From Yinghuangia aomiensis (GTDB taxonomy: Bacteria; Actinomycetota; Actinomycetes; Streptomycetales; Streptomycetaceae), in contig NZ_BAABHS010000015.1 of the NCBI RefSeq assembly GCF_039542225.1, positions 1 through 64,000 on the forward strand: a stretch of DNA of 64,000 nt, read 5' to 3'. Below are positions 8,567-16,801 of this stretch, piece by piece (within the stretch, counting starts at the first letter, position 1; every line of letters begins with the position of its first letter). The position numbers and the translations under genes were made by a program. The notes beneath the pieces were generated by a model, which saw nothing but the letters and a program-made list of their open reading frames with translations, had not been told where the DNA came from and searched no databases.

Positions 8567-9204
8567 CCGAAGACCTGTTCCTGCTCCGGGACGGCCTGGT
8601 CCGCCTGCTCGAAGCCTTCGGCCACACGGTGGTCGCGGCCGTCGACACCGGGCCCGCGGCGCTCGACGCCATGCTGGCCGAACGCCCGGACGTGGCCGTG
8701 GTCGACGTCCGGCTGCCCCCGACGTTCTCCGACGAGGGCTTGCGCGCCGCGCTCGCCGCCCGCCGCGAAGTCCCCGCGATGCCGATCCTGATCCTGTCGC
8801 AGCATGTCGAGCAGTTGTACGCACGCGAGTTGCTCGCCGACGGCCAAGGCGGCATCGGCTACCAGCTCAAGGACCGGGTGCTCGATGCCGACCAGTTCAT
8901 GGACGCCTTGGAACGGGTCGCACACGGCGGCACGGCCCTCGACCCGGCCGTGGTCGCCAAGCTCCTCGGCGGCCCGATGCGCGCAGACCCGCTGGCAGCA
9001 CTCACCGAACGGGAGCGCTCGGTCTTGGCGTTGTTGGCCGAAGGGCTGTCGAACGGCGCCATCGCGAGCCGCCTGGTGCTGAGCGAGGGCGCGATCAGCA
9101 AGTACTCGACAACGCTCTTCACCAAGCTGGGCTTGGCGGAAGCGGGCGAGGACACGAACCGCCGGGTACGGGCCGTCCTCACCTATTTGGGCGCCGACGC
9201 CTGA
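8551..9204 (+). CDS. NarL/LuxR-family response regulator
   Basis: 217 aa from ATG at 8551, inside the kinase gene, so translation is coupled. Receiver domain with acidic pocket AEDLF, phosphoacceptor D52 in VVDVRLPP, and the switch-region Lys in YQLKDRV. The LuxR-type helix-turn-helix is LTERERSVLALLAEGLSNGAIASRLVLSEGAISKY. It binds DNA as a dimer after phosphorylation by the upstream kinase. The last 22 nt overlap the convergent DUF6891 gene. Confidence 0.93.
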   Translation: MRVVVAEDLFLLRDGLVRLLEAFGHTVVAAVDTGPAALDAMLAERPDVAVVDVRLPPTFSDEGLRAALAARREVPAMPILILSQHVEQLYARELLADGQGGIGYQLKDRVLDADQFMDALERVAHGGTALDPAVVAKLLGGPMRADPLAALTERERSVLALLAEGLSNGAIASRLVLSEGAISKYSTTLFTKLGLAEAGEDTNRRVRAVLTYLGADA

Positions 9205-9686
9205 CGCCGCTGCGCCCCGGGCCCGGCGCCCGCCACACCCCGCCGGGTCGCCGCCGCCCACGCGGCCGGCGGCAGGAACAGCCGCTCGTCGACGCTGCCG
9301 TTCCACTCGACGTCGACGCCGTGGCGGGCGAGCGCCTCACGTGCCAGCACACCGATCTCGACACTGGCGGCGTCGTGGTCGGCACGGCTGCGCCCGGACC
9401 GCTTGAACGCCCCGTAGGTGAGGTACAGCCCTTCGCCACGCCGCGCCCGGGCCAAGTCCTGCGCGTGGTAGAAGACCGCACCGCGGACCGGGTCCTCGTC
9501 GGATTCACCATCCCCGTACGCGAGTTCCTCGTCCTCGAGTTCGTCGGACAGCGTCTCGGCCCGTTGCTCGGCCTCGTCCCATCCGTCCGACTGCGTGACT
9601 CCGGCATTCCGCAAGGCGACGACCCCCGCCCGCATCAGCTCGCCGAACGCCCGATCGATCGCATCGCCCCTGCCGTCGGTCACCAT
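9183..9686 (-). CDS. DUF6891 family hypothetical protein
   Basis: 167 aa from ATG at 9686. Soluble and acidic. The stretch AVFYHAQDLARARRGEGLYLTYGAF and the later VEIGVLAREALARHGVDVEWNG with downstream RLFL match the DUF6891 family as I remember it; these are uncharacterised actinobacterial proteins often placed near regulators. No catalytic motif or membrane segment is seen. Its 3' end overlaps the response regulator gene by 22 nt. Confidence 0.6.
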   Translation of the reverse strand: MVTDGRGDAIDRAFGELMRAGVVALRNAGVTQSDGWDEAEQRAETLSDELEDEELAYGDGESDEDPVRGAVFYHAQDLARARRGEGLYLTYGAFKRSGRSRADHDAASVEIGVLAREALARHGVDVEWNGSVDERLFLPPAAWAAATRRGVAGAGPGAQRRQASAPK

Positions 9687-10130
9687 GAGCCGGAACCCTG
9701 GCCCCGCCGCCCGACGCCGACGGCGTCATCGCCGGATCGAGCGCGCGGCCGGACCGGACTCCTCTCCGGAGTCGCCTGGTGCTCCCCGACGAGGAGGCCG
9801 GCATCGATGGGGACCTCGCGGATGGCAGTGGCAGCGGCATCCACGGGCTTCGCCAACGTGCCGGCCGAGTTCCGATGCCCACGGACTGCCGGTTCGAGCC
9901 GGGCGCAGGCCGGGACGAGATCAGCCCGCTGTTCGAGGCGCTGAAGGGCGCGTGGCAGCACAGCGGGGCGACGTCCACTGCTGTCCGCGTGTCGACGGGG
10001 CCGCTGCGAGTTCGCGGCCCGCAAGGTCTGCGCCGCGCCCGGCATAGTCCGGTCGGCGCAACGCTCCGAGCGCTCAGCGGACCGAACCAACCGCGTTGTC
10101 CCACGGCTTCGCTAGTCTCCCGCTCCATTC
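9687..10130. other. intergenic region with possible gene remnant
   Basis: About 440 bp with no convincing gene. A minus-strand frame (9680-10090) has a stretch around QRLEQRADLVPACARLEPAV that looks more protein-like than its surroundings, but there is no ribosome site, no clear start and no domain. I treat it as at best a remnant. Confidence 0.35.
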
Positions 10131-10166
10131 AAGGCCATGCACGGCCATGCACGGCCATGCACGGCA
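10131..10166 (+). repeat. 10-bp tandem repeat upstream of hypothetical gene
   Basis: ACGGCCATGC occurs twice in exact tandem (10141-10160). A one-mismatch copy AAGGCCATGC lies before it (10131-10140) and a partial unit ACGGCA after it. The 10-bp period places each unit on the same face of the helix. It lies 24 bp before the start codon of the next gene, where a regulator site could sit. Confidence 0.7.
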
Positions 10167-10189
10167 GGCGACGGAGGCAAGGCGGGCGT

Positions 10190-11365
10190 ATGGAGATCTG
10201 GACCGACGGAACGACCATCGTGCAGGCCTGCGACACCGCCGGCGAGATCCGCGTGTTCCGGTCCGGCGCCCGCGTCGGCAGGACCGCTCCGGAACGCCCG
10301 CTCCCGTGGAAGACCCCGCTCGCCGTCGACCCGGGGGCCGACCGCATCTGGGCCGGCCGCCACGCGGACGCGTACCGGTTCGCCGACGCGTCCCCGTTGG
10401 AGACCGGCGGCGACGTGGTCCTCCGTCTTGCCGCGCTCGGCGACGGGCGGCTCGCCGCCGTCCTGCCGCCGCGTGCGGGCAGCGAGGCGTGCCGTCTGGC
10501 GGTCGGCCTGCCGGGGGCGTGGGAGCGCGAGGTGGTCCTGGCCGACCTGCACGACGTCCGCGACCCCGACGTCGGCATGGCGATGACCGACGACCGGCCC
10601 GTGTCCCGGGAGGTCGGCGGCGACCCGACACTCACCGCCACCGCACACGGCATCGTCGTCGCGGACGGGCAGCGCGGGGTCGTCGCGCACTTCGGCACCG
10701 GCCTCGACCTGCTCGGCCTTTGGTACGCGGGCGGCGTCGACGAAACCGAACTCCTCGGCTACGCGACCGCGCACGGCGTCCTCGCCACCGCCCGCTGGGC
10801 CGCCCGCGACACGCTGGTCTTCCGACTCACCCCGGACGGACCGCGGAAGCTCGTCGCCGAGTACGGGGCGGTGGCGATGCCCGCGGACGACGACCGCATC
10901 TGGGTCGTCGGCAACTTCGACGTCCGCCTCCTCGATGCGGATGGCACGGCGATCGCCAAGGCGACCGGCCCGCGCGGCCTCGTCCAAGCCGCCCACGCCG
11001 CCGGCACGCACTGCGCCATCGGGACGACGACAACGGTGACGACGCTCGTCGCGGCCGGGGGCGGCATCACCACGACCGCCACGCCCGTGGAGGAACTCAC
11101 CGACGTCTTCGCTGTGTTCCCGTCCGAGCCCGCCGAGACCACCCGGCTGAGCGCAGCCGTCTCGCAGCACAACCACCGCCACGGCTACTCGTCCCACGAA
11201 GGCCCGACCGGCACCCACCACATCGTCGTCCCCCAGGTACGTCCGGGCCGGGACGCCGACGTCGCGAACGCCTTGCACGCGGCCGGCGCGATCGTCGTCG
11301 AGACGCACCCGCACCACGACGACGCCCCCCGACGCCCCTGCTGCGAGGGACCGTTGGCGCTCTGA
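10190..11365 (+). CDS. hypothetical protein, beta-propeller-like
   Basis: 391 aa from ATG at 10190. The sequence is a run of short beta-strand-like segments with repeated hydrophobic-Asp-Gly turns (for example TAHGIVVADGQRGVVAHFG, AADDDRIWVVGN-type and VRLLDADGTAIAKATG), suggesting a propeller-type fold. The C-terminus is His-rich (QHNHRHGYSSHE, ETHPHHDDAPRRPCC) and could bind metal. There is no signal peptide or membrane segment, so it is probably cytoplasmic. I do not recognise the family. The 10-bp tandem repeat just upstream may regulate it. Confidence 0.65.
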   Translation: MEIWTDGTTIVQACDTAGEIRVFRSGARVGRTAPERPLPWKTPLAVDPGADRIWAGRHADAYRFADASPLETGGDVVLRLAALGDGRLAAVLPPRAGSEACRLAVGLPGAWEREVVLADLHDVRDPDVGMAMTDDRPVSREVGGDPTLTATAHGIVVADGQRGVVAHFGTGLDLLGLWYAGGVDETELLGYATAHGVLATARWAARDTLVFRLTPDGPRKLVAEYGAVAMPADDDRIWVVGNFDVRLLDADGTAIAKATGPRGLVQAAHAAGTHCAIGTTTTVTTLVAAGGGITTTATPVEELTDVFAVFPSEPAETTRLSAAVSQHNHRHGYSSHEGPTGTHHIVVPQVRPGRDADVANALHAAGAIVVETHPHHDDAPRRPCCEGPLAL

Positions 11366-11380
11366 ACCGCGCCCCGGCGG

Positions 11381-11788
11381 TCAGCGCCGCCGGTTCTCCT
11401 TGCGCCGGACGAACTTCAGTCCGGACCAGTCCTCCCCCACCGCCGCCACCTTCACGTCGACGAGGCCGGTGAGGAGGAACAGGTCGCGCAGGTCGTTCTC
11501 GGTGATGTCGCTGACGTGCCCGGCGGCCTTGCGGGGCCACAGGATCCACAGCGCGGCGGTGTCGCGGAGCGCCGCGGCGAGCACCGTCGCCTCGTCGGCG
11601 AGCACGGCCTTCTCCCGGAAGAACGCCAAGGCCACGTCCGCCTCGCCGACGGCGTCGCGGACGGTCTGGACGCCGTCGGGGATGTCCGGCAGCAGCCAGC
11701 CGCGGGGCACGTGCCGCAGGACCAGCGTGTGCCCGGGTTTGAGACCGAGCTTCTTGGCGAGCTGAGTACCGGAGTAACCGGCGGCCAT
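11381..11788 (-). CDS. DUF3052 family protein
   Basis: 135 aa from ATG at 11788, preceded by AAAGGA. The start AAGYSGTQLAKKLGLKPGHTL and the later ALWILWPRK and TGLVDVKVAAVGEDWSGLKFVRR segments are characteristic of DUF3052, a small soluble protein conserved across Actinobacteria. In Streptomyces a homologue lies beside the pyruvate dehydrogenase E1 gene, as I recall, but no such gene is present here. The biochemical role is unknown. It is convergent with the preceding plus-strand gene, 15 bp away. Confidence 0.8.
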   Translation of the reverse strand: MAAGYSGTQLAKKLGLKPGHTLVLRHVPRGWLLPDIPDGVQTVRDAVGEADVALAFFREKAVLADEATVLAAALRDTAALWILWPRKAAGHVSDITENDLRDLFLLTGLVDVKVAAVGEDWSGLKFVRRKENRRR

Positions 11789-12038
11789 GGGTGGTCCTTT
11801 GCGCGGCGCGGCGGGCGAACGGGGCGAGCGGACGAGGTGGGCGGACGAGGCGGGAGCCGGGCGTCGATCGCTCGCCGCCCGCTGCGAGATCCCTGCTTCC
11901 TTCGCGGCCCGGCCGAGCGACCCGAGGCGGCCGCCGGGGAGCGGCAATACCCCGGCAGGCGGATCGGGCATGCCGAAGCAGAGCCGCACGGAGCCACTCT
12001 AAGCGCGGATGGGTCGAAACCGGGCGGACCCGGGCGCG

Positions 12039-13607
12039 TCACCCCCCGCCGCGGCCCGCCGCCTCCCGCAGCTCCGTCTTCTGCACCTTGCCCGTCGCGT
12101 TGCGCGGCAGGGCGTCCACCACGACGAAGCTCCGCGGCACCTTGAAATTCGCCATCCGCTCGCGGCACCACGCGTCGATCTCCGCCGGGTCGGGCACGGC
12201 CGCGCCCGGCTTCGGGATCAGGTACGCCTGGCCCACCTCGCCGAGCCGCCCGTCCGGCACCCCGATCACCGCGGCCTCCGACACCGCCGGATGCCGGGTC
12301 AGCACCTGCTCGACCTCGGCCGGGGAGACGTTGAACCCGCCGACGATGAACATGTCCTTGAGCCGGTCGGTGATCGCCAGGTTGCCGCGGATGTCGAGCG
12401 TGCCGATGTCGCCGGTGTGCAGCCAGCCGTCCGGGTCGACGGCCTGCGCGGTGGACGCCGGGTCGTCCAGGTAGCCCTCGGTCACGTTGTAGCCGCGGAC
12501 CCACACCTCGCCCGGCTCGCCGGTCGGCAGGTCGCTGCCGTCCGGGCCGACGATGCGGACCTCGACGGACGGCAGCGCGCTGCCGTTGGTCGTCGCCACG
12601 GTCGCCGCGTCGTCGTCCTCCCGGCACATCGTCGCGGTGCCGTGGCATTCGGTGAGGCCGTAGGCGGTGATGAACCGCTCGAACGGCAGTTCGGCCCGGC
12701 AGCGTTCGACGAGTCGGACGGGCACCACCGCGGCCCCGGTCGCGGCCAGTCGCAGCGACGACAGGTCGTACGCGTCGCGGTCCGGGTGGTCGAGCAGCGA
12801 CGCGAAGATCGTCGGCGCGCCGATCAGCACGCTCACCTTGAGCCGGTCGACCAGTTCCAGCACCTTCCCCGGGTCGAACACGGCGAGCGGCAGGATCGTC
12901 GCGCCGCGCGTCAGGCACGACAGCACCGCCGACTGGCCGCCCGTGTGGAAGAACGGCAGCGGGACGAGGTAGCGGTCGCCTTCACGGATGCCCCAGATGC
13001 CGCTGTACGCCGCGTACAACCGCACCAGGGCCCGGTGGTTGAGCAGAACGCCCTTGGGAGTGCCGGTGGTCCCCGAGGTGAAGATGATGTGCGAGTGGTC
13101 GTTCGGCCGGATCGAGTCCATCGTCGCGAGGGCGTAGTCCTCGGTCAGGGCGTCCGCCCCGGACACGAAGTCGTCCCAGGAAGCGGAGCCGGGGCCGAGG
13201 TCGACGGTGAGGCGGAGGTCGGGCAGCGGCTCTTCCTCGGCGGCGCGGGCCAGGGCCCCGAGGTAGTCGTAGCCGAGGAAGCCGTCGTCCGCGAACACCG
13301 CGACGGCGCGCGATCGGCGCAGCAGGTCCGCGGCCTCGCCGCCGCGGTAGCGGGTGTTGATCGGGACGACGGTCGCGCCCGCCGTCACCGCCCCGAGTGA
13401 TGCGACGAGCCAGCGGGCCGAGTTCGGCGCCCAGATGCCGACCCGGTCGCCCGGCACGATGCCGTGCGCGCCGGCGGCGCGGGCGAACTCCAGGACCTCG
13501 TCGGCCAGCCGGCGGAACGACAGGACCGTTTCTCCGTCCACCACCGCCTCGGCGTCGCCGTAACGGTCGCCGGCCGCGCGGACGAGATGTGCGACGGTCT
13601 GTCTCAC
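12039..13607 (-). CDS. FadD3-like acyl-CoA ligase
   Basis: 522 aa from GTG at 13607, preceded by GGGAGGG. AMP-forming acid:CoA ligase that adenylates a carboxylate with ATP and transfers it to CoA. The P-loop is FTSGTTGTPKG, the A5 motif AYGLTECHGT, the A7/A8 region GWLHTGDIG and DRLKDMFIVGGFNVSPAEVE, and the A10 lysine lies in PRNATGKVQKTEL. The overall look is that of FadD3-type ligases, which activate polycyclic or branched acids, so a substrate such as a steroid or terpenoid fragment is possible but unproven. It is last in the operon, overlapping the upstream ligase gene by GTGA. Confidence 0.88.
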   Translation of the reverse strand: MRQTVAHLVRAAGDRYGDAEAVVDGETVLSFRRLADEVLEFARAAGAHGIVPGDRVGIWAPNSARWLVASLGAVTAGATVVPINTRYRGGEAADLLRRSRAVAVFADDGFLGYDYLGALARAAEEEPLPDLRLTVDLGPGSASWDDFVSGADALTEDYALATMDSIRPNDHSHIIFTSGTTGTPKGVLLNHRALVRLYAAYSGIWGIREGDRYLVPLPFFHTGGQSAVLSCLTRGATILPLAVFDPGKVLELVDRLKVSVLIGAPTIFASLLDHPDRDAYDLSSLRLAATGAAVVPVRLVERCRAELPFERFITAYGLTECHGTATMCREDDDAATVATTNGSALPSVEVRIVGPDGSDLPTGEPGEVWVRGYNVTEGYLDDPASTAQAVDPDGWLHTGDIGTLDIRGNLAITDRLKDMFIVGGFNVSPAEVEQVLTRHPAVSEAAVIGVPDGRLGEVGQAYLIPKPGAAVPDPAEIDAWCRERMANFKVPRSFVVVDALPRNATGKVQKTELREAAGRGGG

Positions 13608-15178
13608 GGAGCAGTCCCTCCCGGAGTGGGGGCGTCGGGCGCGTCCCGGGCGAGGGCGGCGAGTTCCGCGGTGCGCACCTTGCCCGCCTCGGTCCGCGGG
13701 AGCGCCTCCACCGTGGCATAGCGCACCGGAACCTTGAAGGGGGCGAGGTGTTCCCGGCACCAGGCATCCAGCACAACCGCGTCGATTCCGCCCGGGGTAC
13801 GCGGCACCACGACCGCCCACGGCACCTCGCCGAGGCGCGGATCCGGTACGCCGACCACCGCGGCCTCGGCGACCCCGGGCGCGGCTCCGAGGACCTCGGC
13901 GACCTCGGCCGGGAACACCTTGAGGCCACCGCGATTGATCATGTCCGACGCGCGGCCGTCGATCCACAGGAAGCCCTCGGCGTCGACGCGCCCGATGTCG
14001 CCGGTGCGGAACCAGCCGTCGGGGTCGAGGCGGTCGGCGAGTCCGGAGCCGTTCGCGTAGCCGTCGGCGATTGCGGGGGTGCGGACCCACAGTTCGCCGG
14101 AGGCGCCGCGGGGCAGGTCGGTGCCGTCGTCGTCCCGGATGGCGAGCGCCACGCCGTCGTGCGGGCGGCCGACGGCGCCGAGCTTGGCCTCGCCGTGCGC
14201 GCGTGCGTCGGCGGCGTTCCAGCCGACGATCTCGCCGCCGATCTCGGTCTGGCCGTAGCAGTTGAGCACGGTGATGCCGAACCGGTCGCGGAACCGGCGG
14301 GCCTGGAACGGGGACAGCGGGGCGGTGATGCTGCGGATGTAGGCGAGCGGGGCCAGGTCGGCGACGGCCGCGTCGTCGGTGAGCATCACCATCGCGGCGG
14401 GCGGCAGAACGACGGACCGGATCTTGAACCGGCGCACGTACCCGGCGAACCGCCGCGTGTCGAACCGCTCCATGAGCACCACCGGCGCCCCGACCCGGAA
14501 CGCGAAGAGGACGTTGTAGATGCCGGCCCAGAGGGACAACGAGGTCGGGATCAGATTCGGCATCGGATCGGCCCGGGGCTTGCGGCCGGCCCCGACGAGC
14601 TTGGCGAGCACGGGTTCGAGCAGCGCGGAGATCCCGGAGTGGCGGAGGAGGACGGGTTTGGGCGGGCCGGTGGTCCCGGAGGTGAACTGGATGAGGGCGG
14701 TATCGGGGGTGTGGGCGGAGTGGGGTGGGGCGGCGGTGTCCGGGGACCGCGTGGAATCCGCCGCACGCGCCGACCACGCGTACGAGCCGCCGCGCCCGCA
14801 CGCCTCGATCACCTGCCGCCCCGGAAACCGCTCCGTCCCCGCACCGCCCGCGACGATCGCCGCCGGACGCACCTCGCCGAGCACGTGCGCCAGCTCGCGG
14901 TCGGTCAACCGCGGGTTCAGCGGGACGTACACGGCCTCGGCGAACCACACGCCGAACAGTGCCGCGACCGTGTCCGCCCCGTCGGCGGACATGACCGCGA
15001 CGGCTTGGCCCGGGCGCACCCCGACGGCCCGCAGACGGTCGGCGAGCGCGAGGGCCCCGACGCGCAGTTCGGCCCGCGTGACCTCACGGGCCTCGGAGTG
15101 GATCGCGACGGTGCCGGTATCTCCGGGACGGGGGTCGAGGAGCGCCGTGAGCCGGAGTTGGGAGGAGTCAACGCTCAT
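13604..15178 (-). CDS. AMP-forming acyl-CoA ligase
   Basis: 524 aa from ATG at 15178. A second, distinct adenylate-forming ligase: P-loop QFTSGTTGPPKPVLL (the usual Lys-Gly is Lys-Pro here), NCYGQTEIGGE for A5, GWFRTGDIGRVD and ASDMINRGGLKVFPAEVAE for A7/A8, and EALPRTEAGKVRTAEL with the A10 lysine. A Pro/Ser-rich insert precedes the P-loop. Two ligases in one operon imply either two acids or two activation steps on one substrate. Its start overlaps the crotonase stop by ATGA and its stop overlaps the next ligase by GTGA, so translation is coupled. Confidence 0.87.
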   Translation of the reverse strand: MSVDSSQLRLTALLDPRPGDTGTVAIHSEAREVTRAELRVGALALADRLRAVGVRPGQAVAVMSADGADTVAALFGVWFAEAVYVPLNPRLTDRELAHVLGEVRPAAIVAGGAGTERFPGRQVIEACGRGGSYAWSARAADSTRSPDTAAPPHSAHTPDTALIQFTSGTTGPPKPVLLRHSGISALLEPVLAKLVGAGRKPRADPMPNLIPTSLSLWAGIYNVLFAFRVGAPVVLMERFDTRRFAGYVRRFKIRSVVLPPAAMVMLTDDAAVADLAPLAYIRSITAPLSPFQARRFRDRFGITVLNCYGQTEIGGEIVGWNAADARAHGEAKLGAVGRPHDGVALAIRDDDGTDLPRGASGELWVRTPAIADGYANGSGLADRLDPDGWFRTGDIGRVDAEGFLWIDGRASDMINRGGLKVFPAEVAEVLGAAPGVAEAAVVGVPDPRLGEVPWAVVVPRTPGGIDAVVLDAWCREHLAPFKVPVRYATVEALPRTEAGKVRTAELAALARDAPDAPTPGGTAP

Positions 15179-16074
15179 GAGGGCTCCCCGGCGGCGCGGC
15201 TCCCGTCGGGCGGTGCGGAGTCGGCGGCGGCGGATCGGGGTGCGCTTGCGCCGCCCGCGGCCGCTGCCCCTTCCGGTGCCACCCATCGCGGCTCGCGCTT
15301 CTCGGCGAACGCCCTCGGCCCCTCCTCCTGGTCCGGATGCCCCCACATCGAGACCAGTTCCTTCGCGCCCGCCTTGCAGGCGTCGGTGAGGCCCATCTCC
15401 AACGCGCCCCACAGCGCGCGCTTCGTCGCGGCCATCGCGGCCGGCGAGTTGCGGGCGATCTTCTCCGCCAGCTCCTGCGCCACCTCGCGCAGCCGCTCCG
15501 GCGGGTCGACGACCTCGCCGACCATGCCCAGCTCGTACGCCCGCTGCGCGGTCATCCGCTCGTGCCGGCCCGTCAGCGCCATCCGCATCACAGCCTCGAA
15601 CGGCATCTTCCGCAGCAGCCCGATCGCCTCGATGGCGACCACCTGCCCCACCGACACATGCGGGTCGAAGAACTGCGCGTCGGACGCCGCCAGCACGATG
15701 TCCGCGTCCGCCACCCAATGGAACGCCCCGCCCGCGCACAACCCGTTCACCGCGGTGATCACCGGCTTTGCGACACCCTGGTGCCACGCCGTGAAGTGGA
15801 CGTCGAAGTCCTCCATCGACTGCCGGTACCGCTCCATTCCCACGCCGTCGCCCGCGATCTCCGCGACGTCCACCCCGGTCTGGAAGGCACGGCCCTCCCC
15901 CGTGTGCACGATGACCCGCACCTCGGGGTCGGCGTCCAACGCTTTCCACGCCACCGCGAACTCGTCGCGCATCGCGCTGTTCATCGCGTTCAGCCGGTCC
16001 GGCCGGTTGTTGATCAGCCACCCCACGGGGCCCCGCCGTTCCAGCTTCAGATACGCCAACTCGGGGTAGGTCAC
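15175..16074 (-). CDS. crotonase-family protein lacking both usual glutamates
   Basis: 299 aa from GTG at 16074. Enoyl-CoA hydratase/isomerase fold: oxyanion-hole segments FQTGVDV and NGLCAGGAFHW. Where classical hydratase has its two catalytic glutamates (GGGCEL and GQPEI in rat enzyme) this protein has His (GGAFHW and DPHVSVGQ). It is a close paralogue of the adjacent 16071-16796 gene but carries an extra C-terminal region (residues about 240-299) with WGHPDQEEGPRAFAEKREPRW. Hydratase, isomerase or a hydrolytic C-C cleavage role are all possible. Overlaps both neighbours by 4 nt. Confidence 0.82.
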   Translation of the reverse strand: MTYPELAYLKLERRGPVGWLINNRPDRLNAMNSAMRDEFAVAWKALDADPEVRVIVHTGEGRAFQTGVDVAEIAGDGVGMERYRQSMEDFDVHFTAWHQGVAKPVITAVNGLCAGGAFHWVADADIVLAASDAQFFDPHVSVGQVVAIEAIGLLRKMPFEAVMRMALTGRHERMTAQRAYELGMVGEVVDPPERLREVAQELAEKIARNSPAAMAATKRALWGALEMGLTDACKAGAKELVSMWGHPDQEEGPRAFAEKREPRWVAPEGAAAAGGASAPRSAAADSAPPDGSRAAGEPS

Positions 16075-16796
16075 GGGCTCGTCCTTCCGACGCCGGGGCT
16101 TTCCAAGGCCTGCCACAAGGCGCGTTTGACCGCGGCCAGGTGCTCGGGGGGATTGCGGGCGATCGTCGCCGCGAGCGCGCGGGCCGCCTCGCGGAGCCGG
16201 TCCGGCGGGTCGACGACCTCGCCGACCATGCCCAGTTCGCGGGCCCGGGCCGCGGAGATCCGCTCGTGCCGCCCGGTCAGCACCATCCGCATCACCGGCT
16301 CGAACGGCATCCGCCGCGCCAGCGTGATCGCTTCGGAGGCCGACACCTGCCCCACGGTGACGTGCGGGTCGAGGAACACCGCGTCCGACGCCGCCAGCAC
16401 CACGTCCGCGTCCGCGACGAAGTGCAGTCCGCCGCCCGCGCACACCCCGTTGACCGCGGCGATCACCGGCTTGGCGACCCGGTTGTGGTGCGCGGTCAGC
16501 CGCAGTTCGGAGCGCTTGGTCCGCCGCGACTGCTCGCGCAACGCCTGCGGTTCCCGGGCGAGTTGCCGCACGTCGAGCCCGGTCTGGAAGGACCGTCCCG
16601 AGCCGGTGTTGACGATGACCCGCACGTCCGGGTCCGCGTCCAACTCCTGCCAAGCCCGCTCGAGTTCGGCGAGCATCACGGCGTCCATCGCGTTGCCGTG
16701 CGTCGGCCGGTCGAAGATCAGCCAGCCGACCGGGCCCTCGCGCTCCACGATCAGCGTCTCGAACCCCCGGGGCGAGCCCGTCGCAACAGCGGTCAT
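16071..16796 (-). CDS. crotonase-family protein, paralogue of neighbour
   Basis: 241 aa from ATG at 16796, with GAGGAG about 10 nt upstream inside the intergenic gap. It has the crotonase fold with SFQTGLDV and NGVCAGGGLHF. The two usual catalytic Glu positions are again His (GGGLHF and LDPHVTVGQ). Long stretches, such as TGRHERISAARARELGMVGEVVDPPDRL, are nearly the same as in the next gene, so the pair arose by tandem duplication. It ends early, at WQALESPGVGRTSP, without the paralogue's C-terminal extension. The two may form a hetero-oligomer. Confidence 0.82.
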   Translation of the reverse strand: MTAVATGSPRGFETLIVEREGPVGWLIFDRPTHGNAMDAVMLAELERAWQELDADPDVRVIVNTGSGRSFQTGLDVRQLAREPQALREQSRRTKRSELRLTAHHNRVAKPVIAAVNGVCAGGGLHFVADADVVLAASDAVFLDPHVTVGQVSASEAITLARRMPFEPVMRMVLTGRHERISAARARELGMVGEVVDPPDRLREAARALAATIARNPPEHLAAVKRALWQALESPGVGRTSP

Positions 16797-16801
16797 GGCG
16801 G

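Noticed and set aside
9680..10090. Minus-strand frame with a protein-like stretch in the gap after the DUF6891 gene
   Set aside because: No start signal, no family recognised, composition fades at both ends; kept only as a possible remnant in the intergenic note.
10131..10166. Short repeat cluster as a CRISPR array
   Set aside because: Units are 10 bp with no spacers and no cas genes; simple tandem repeat.
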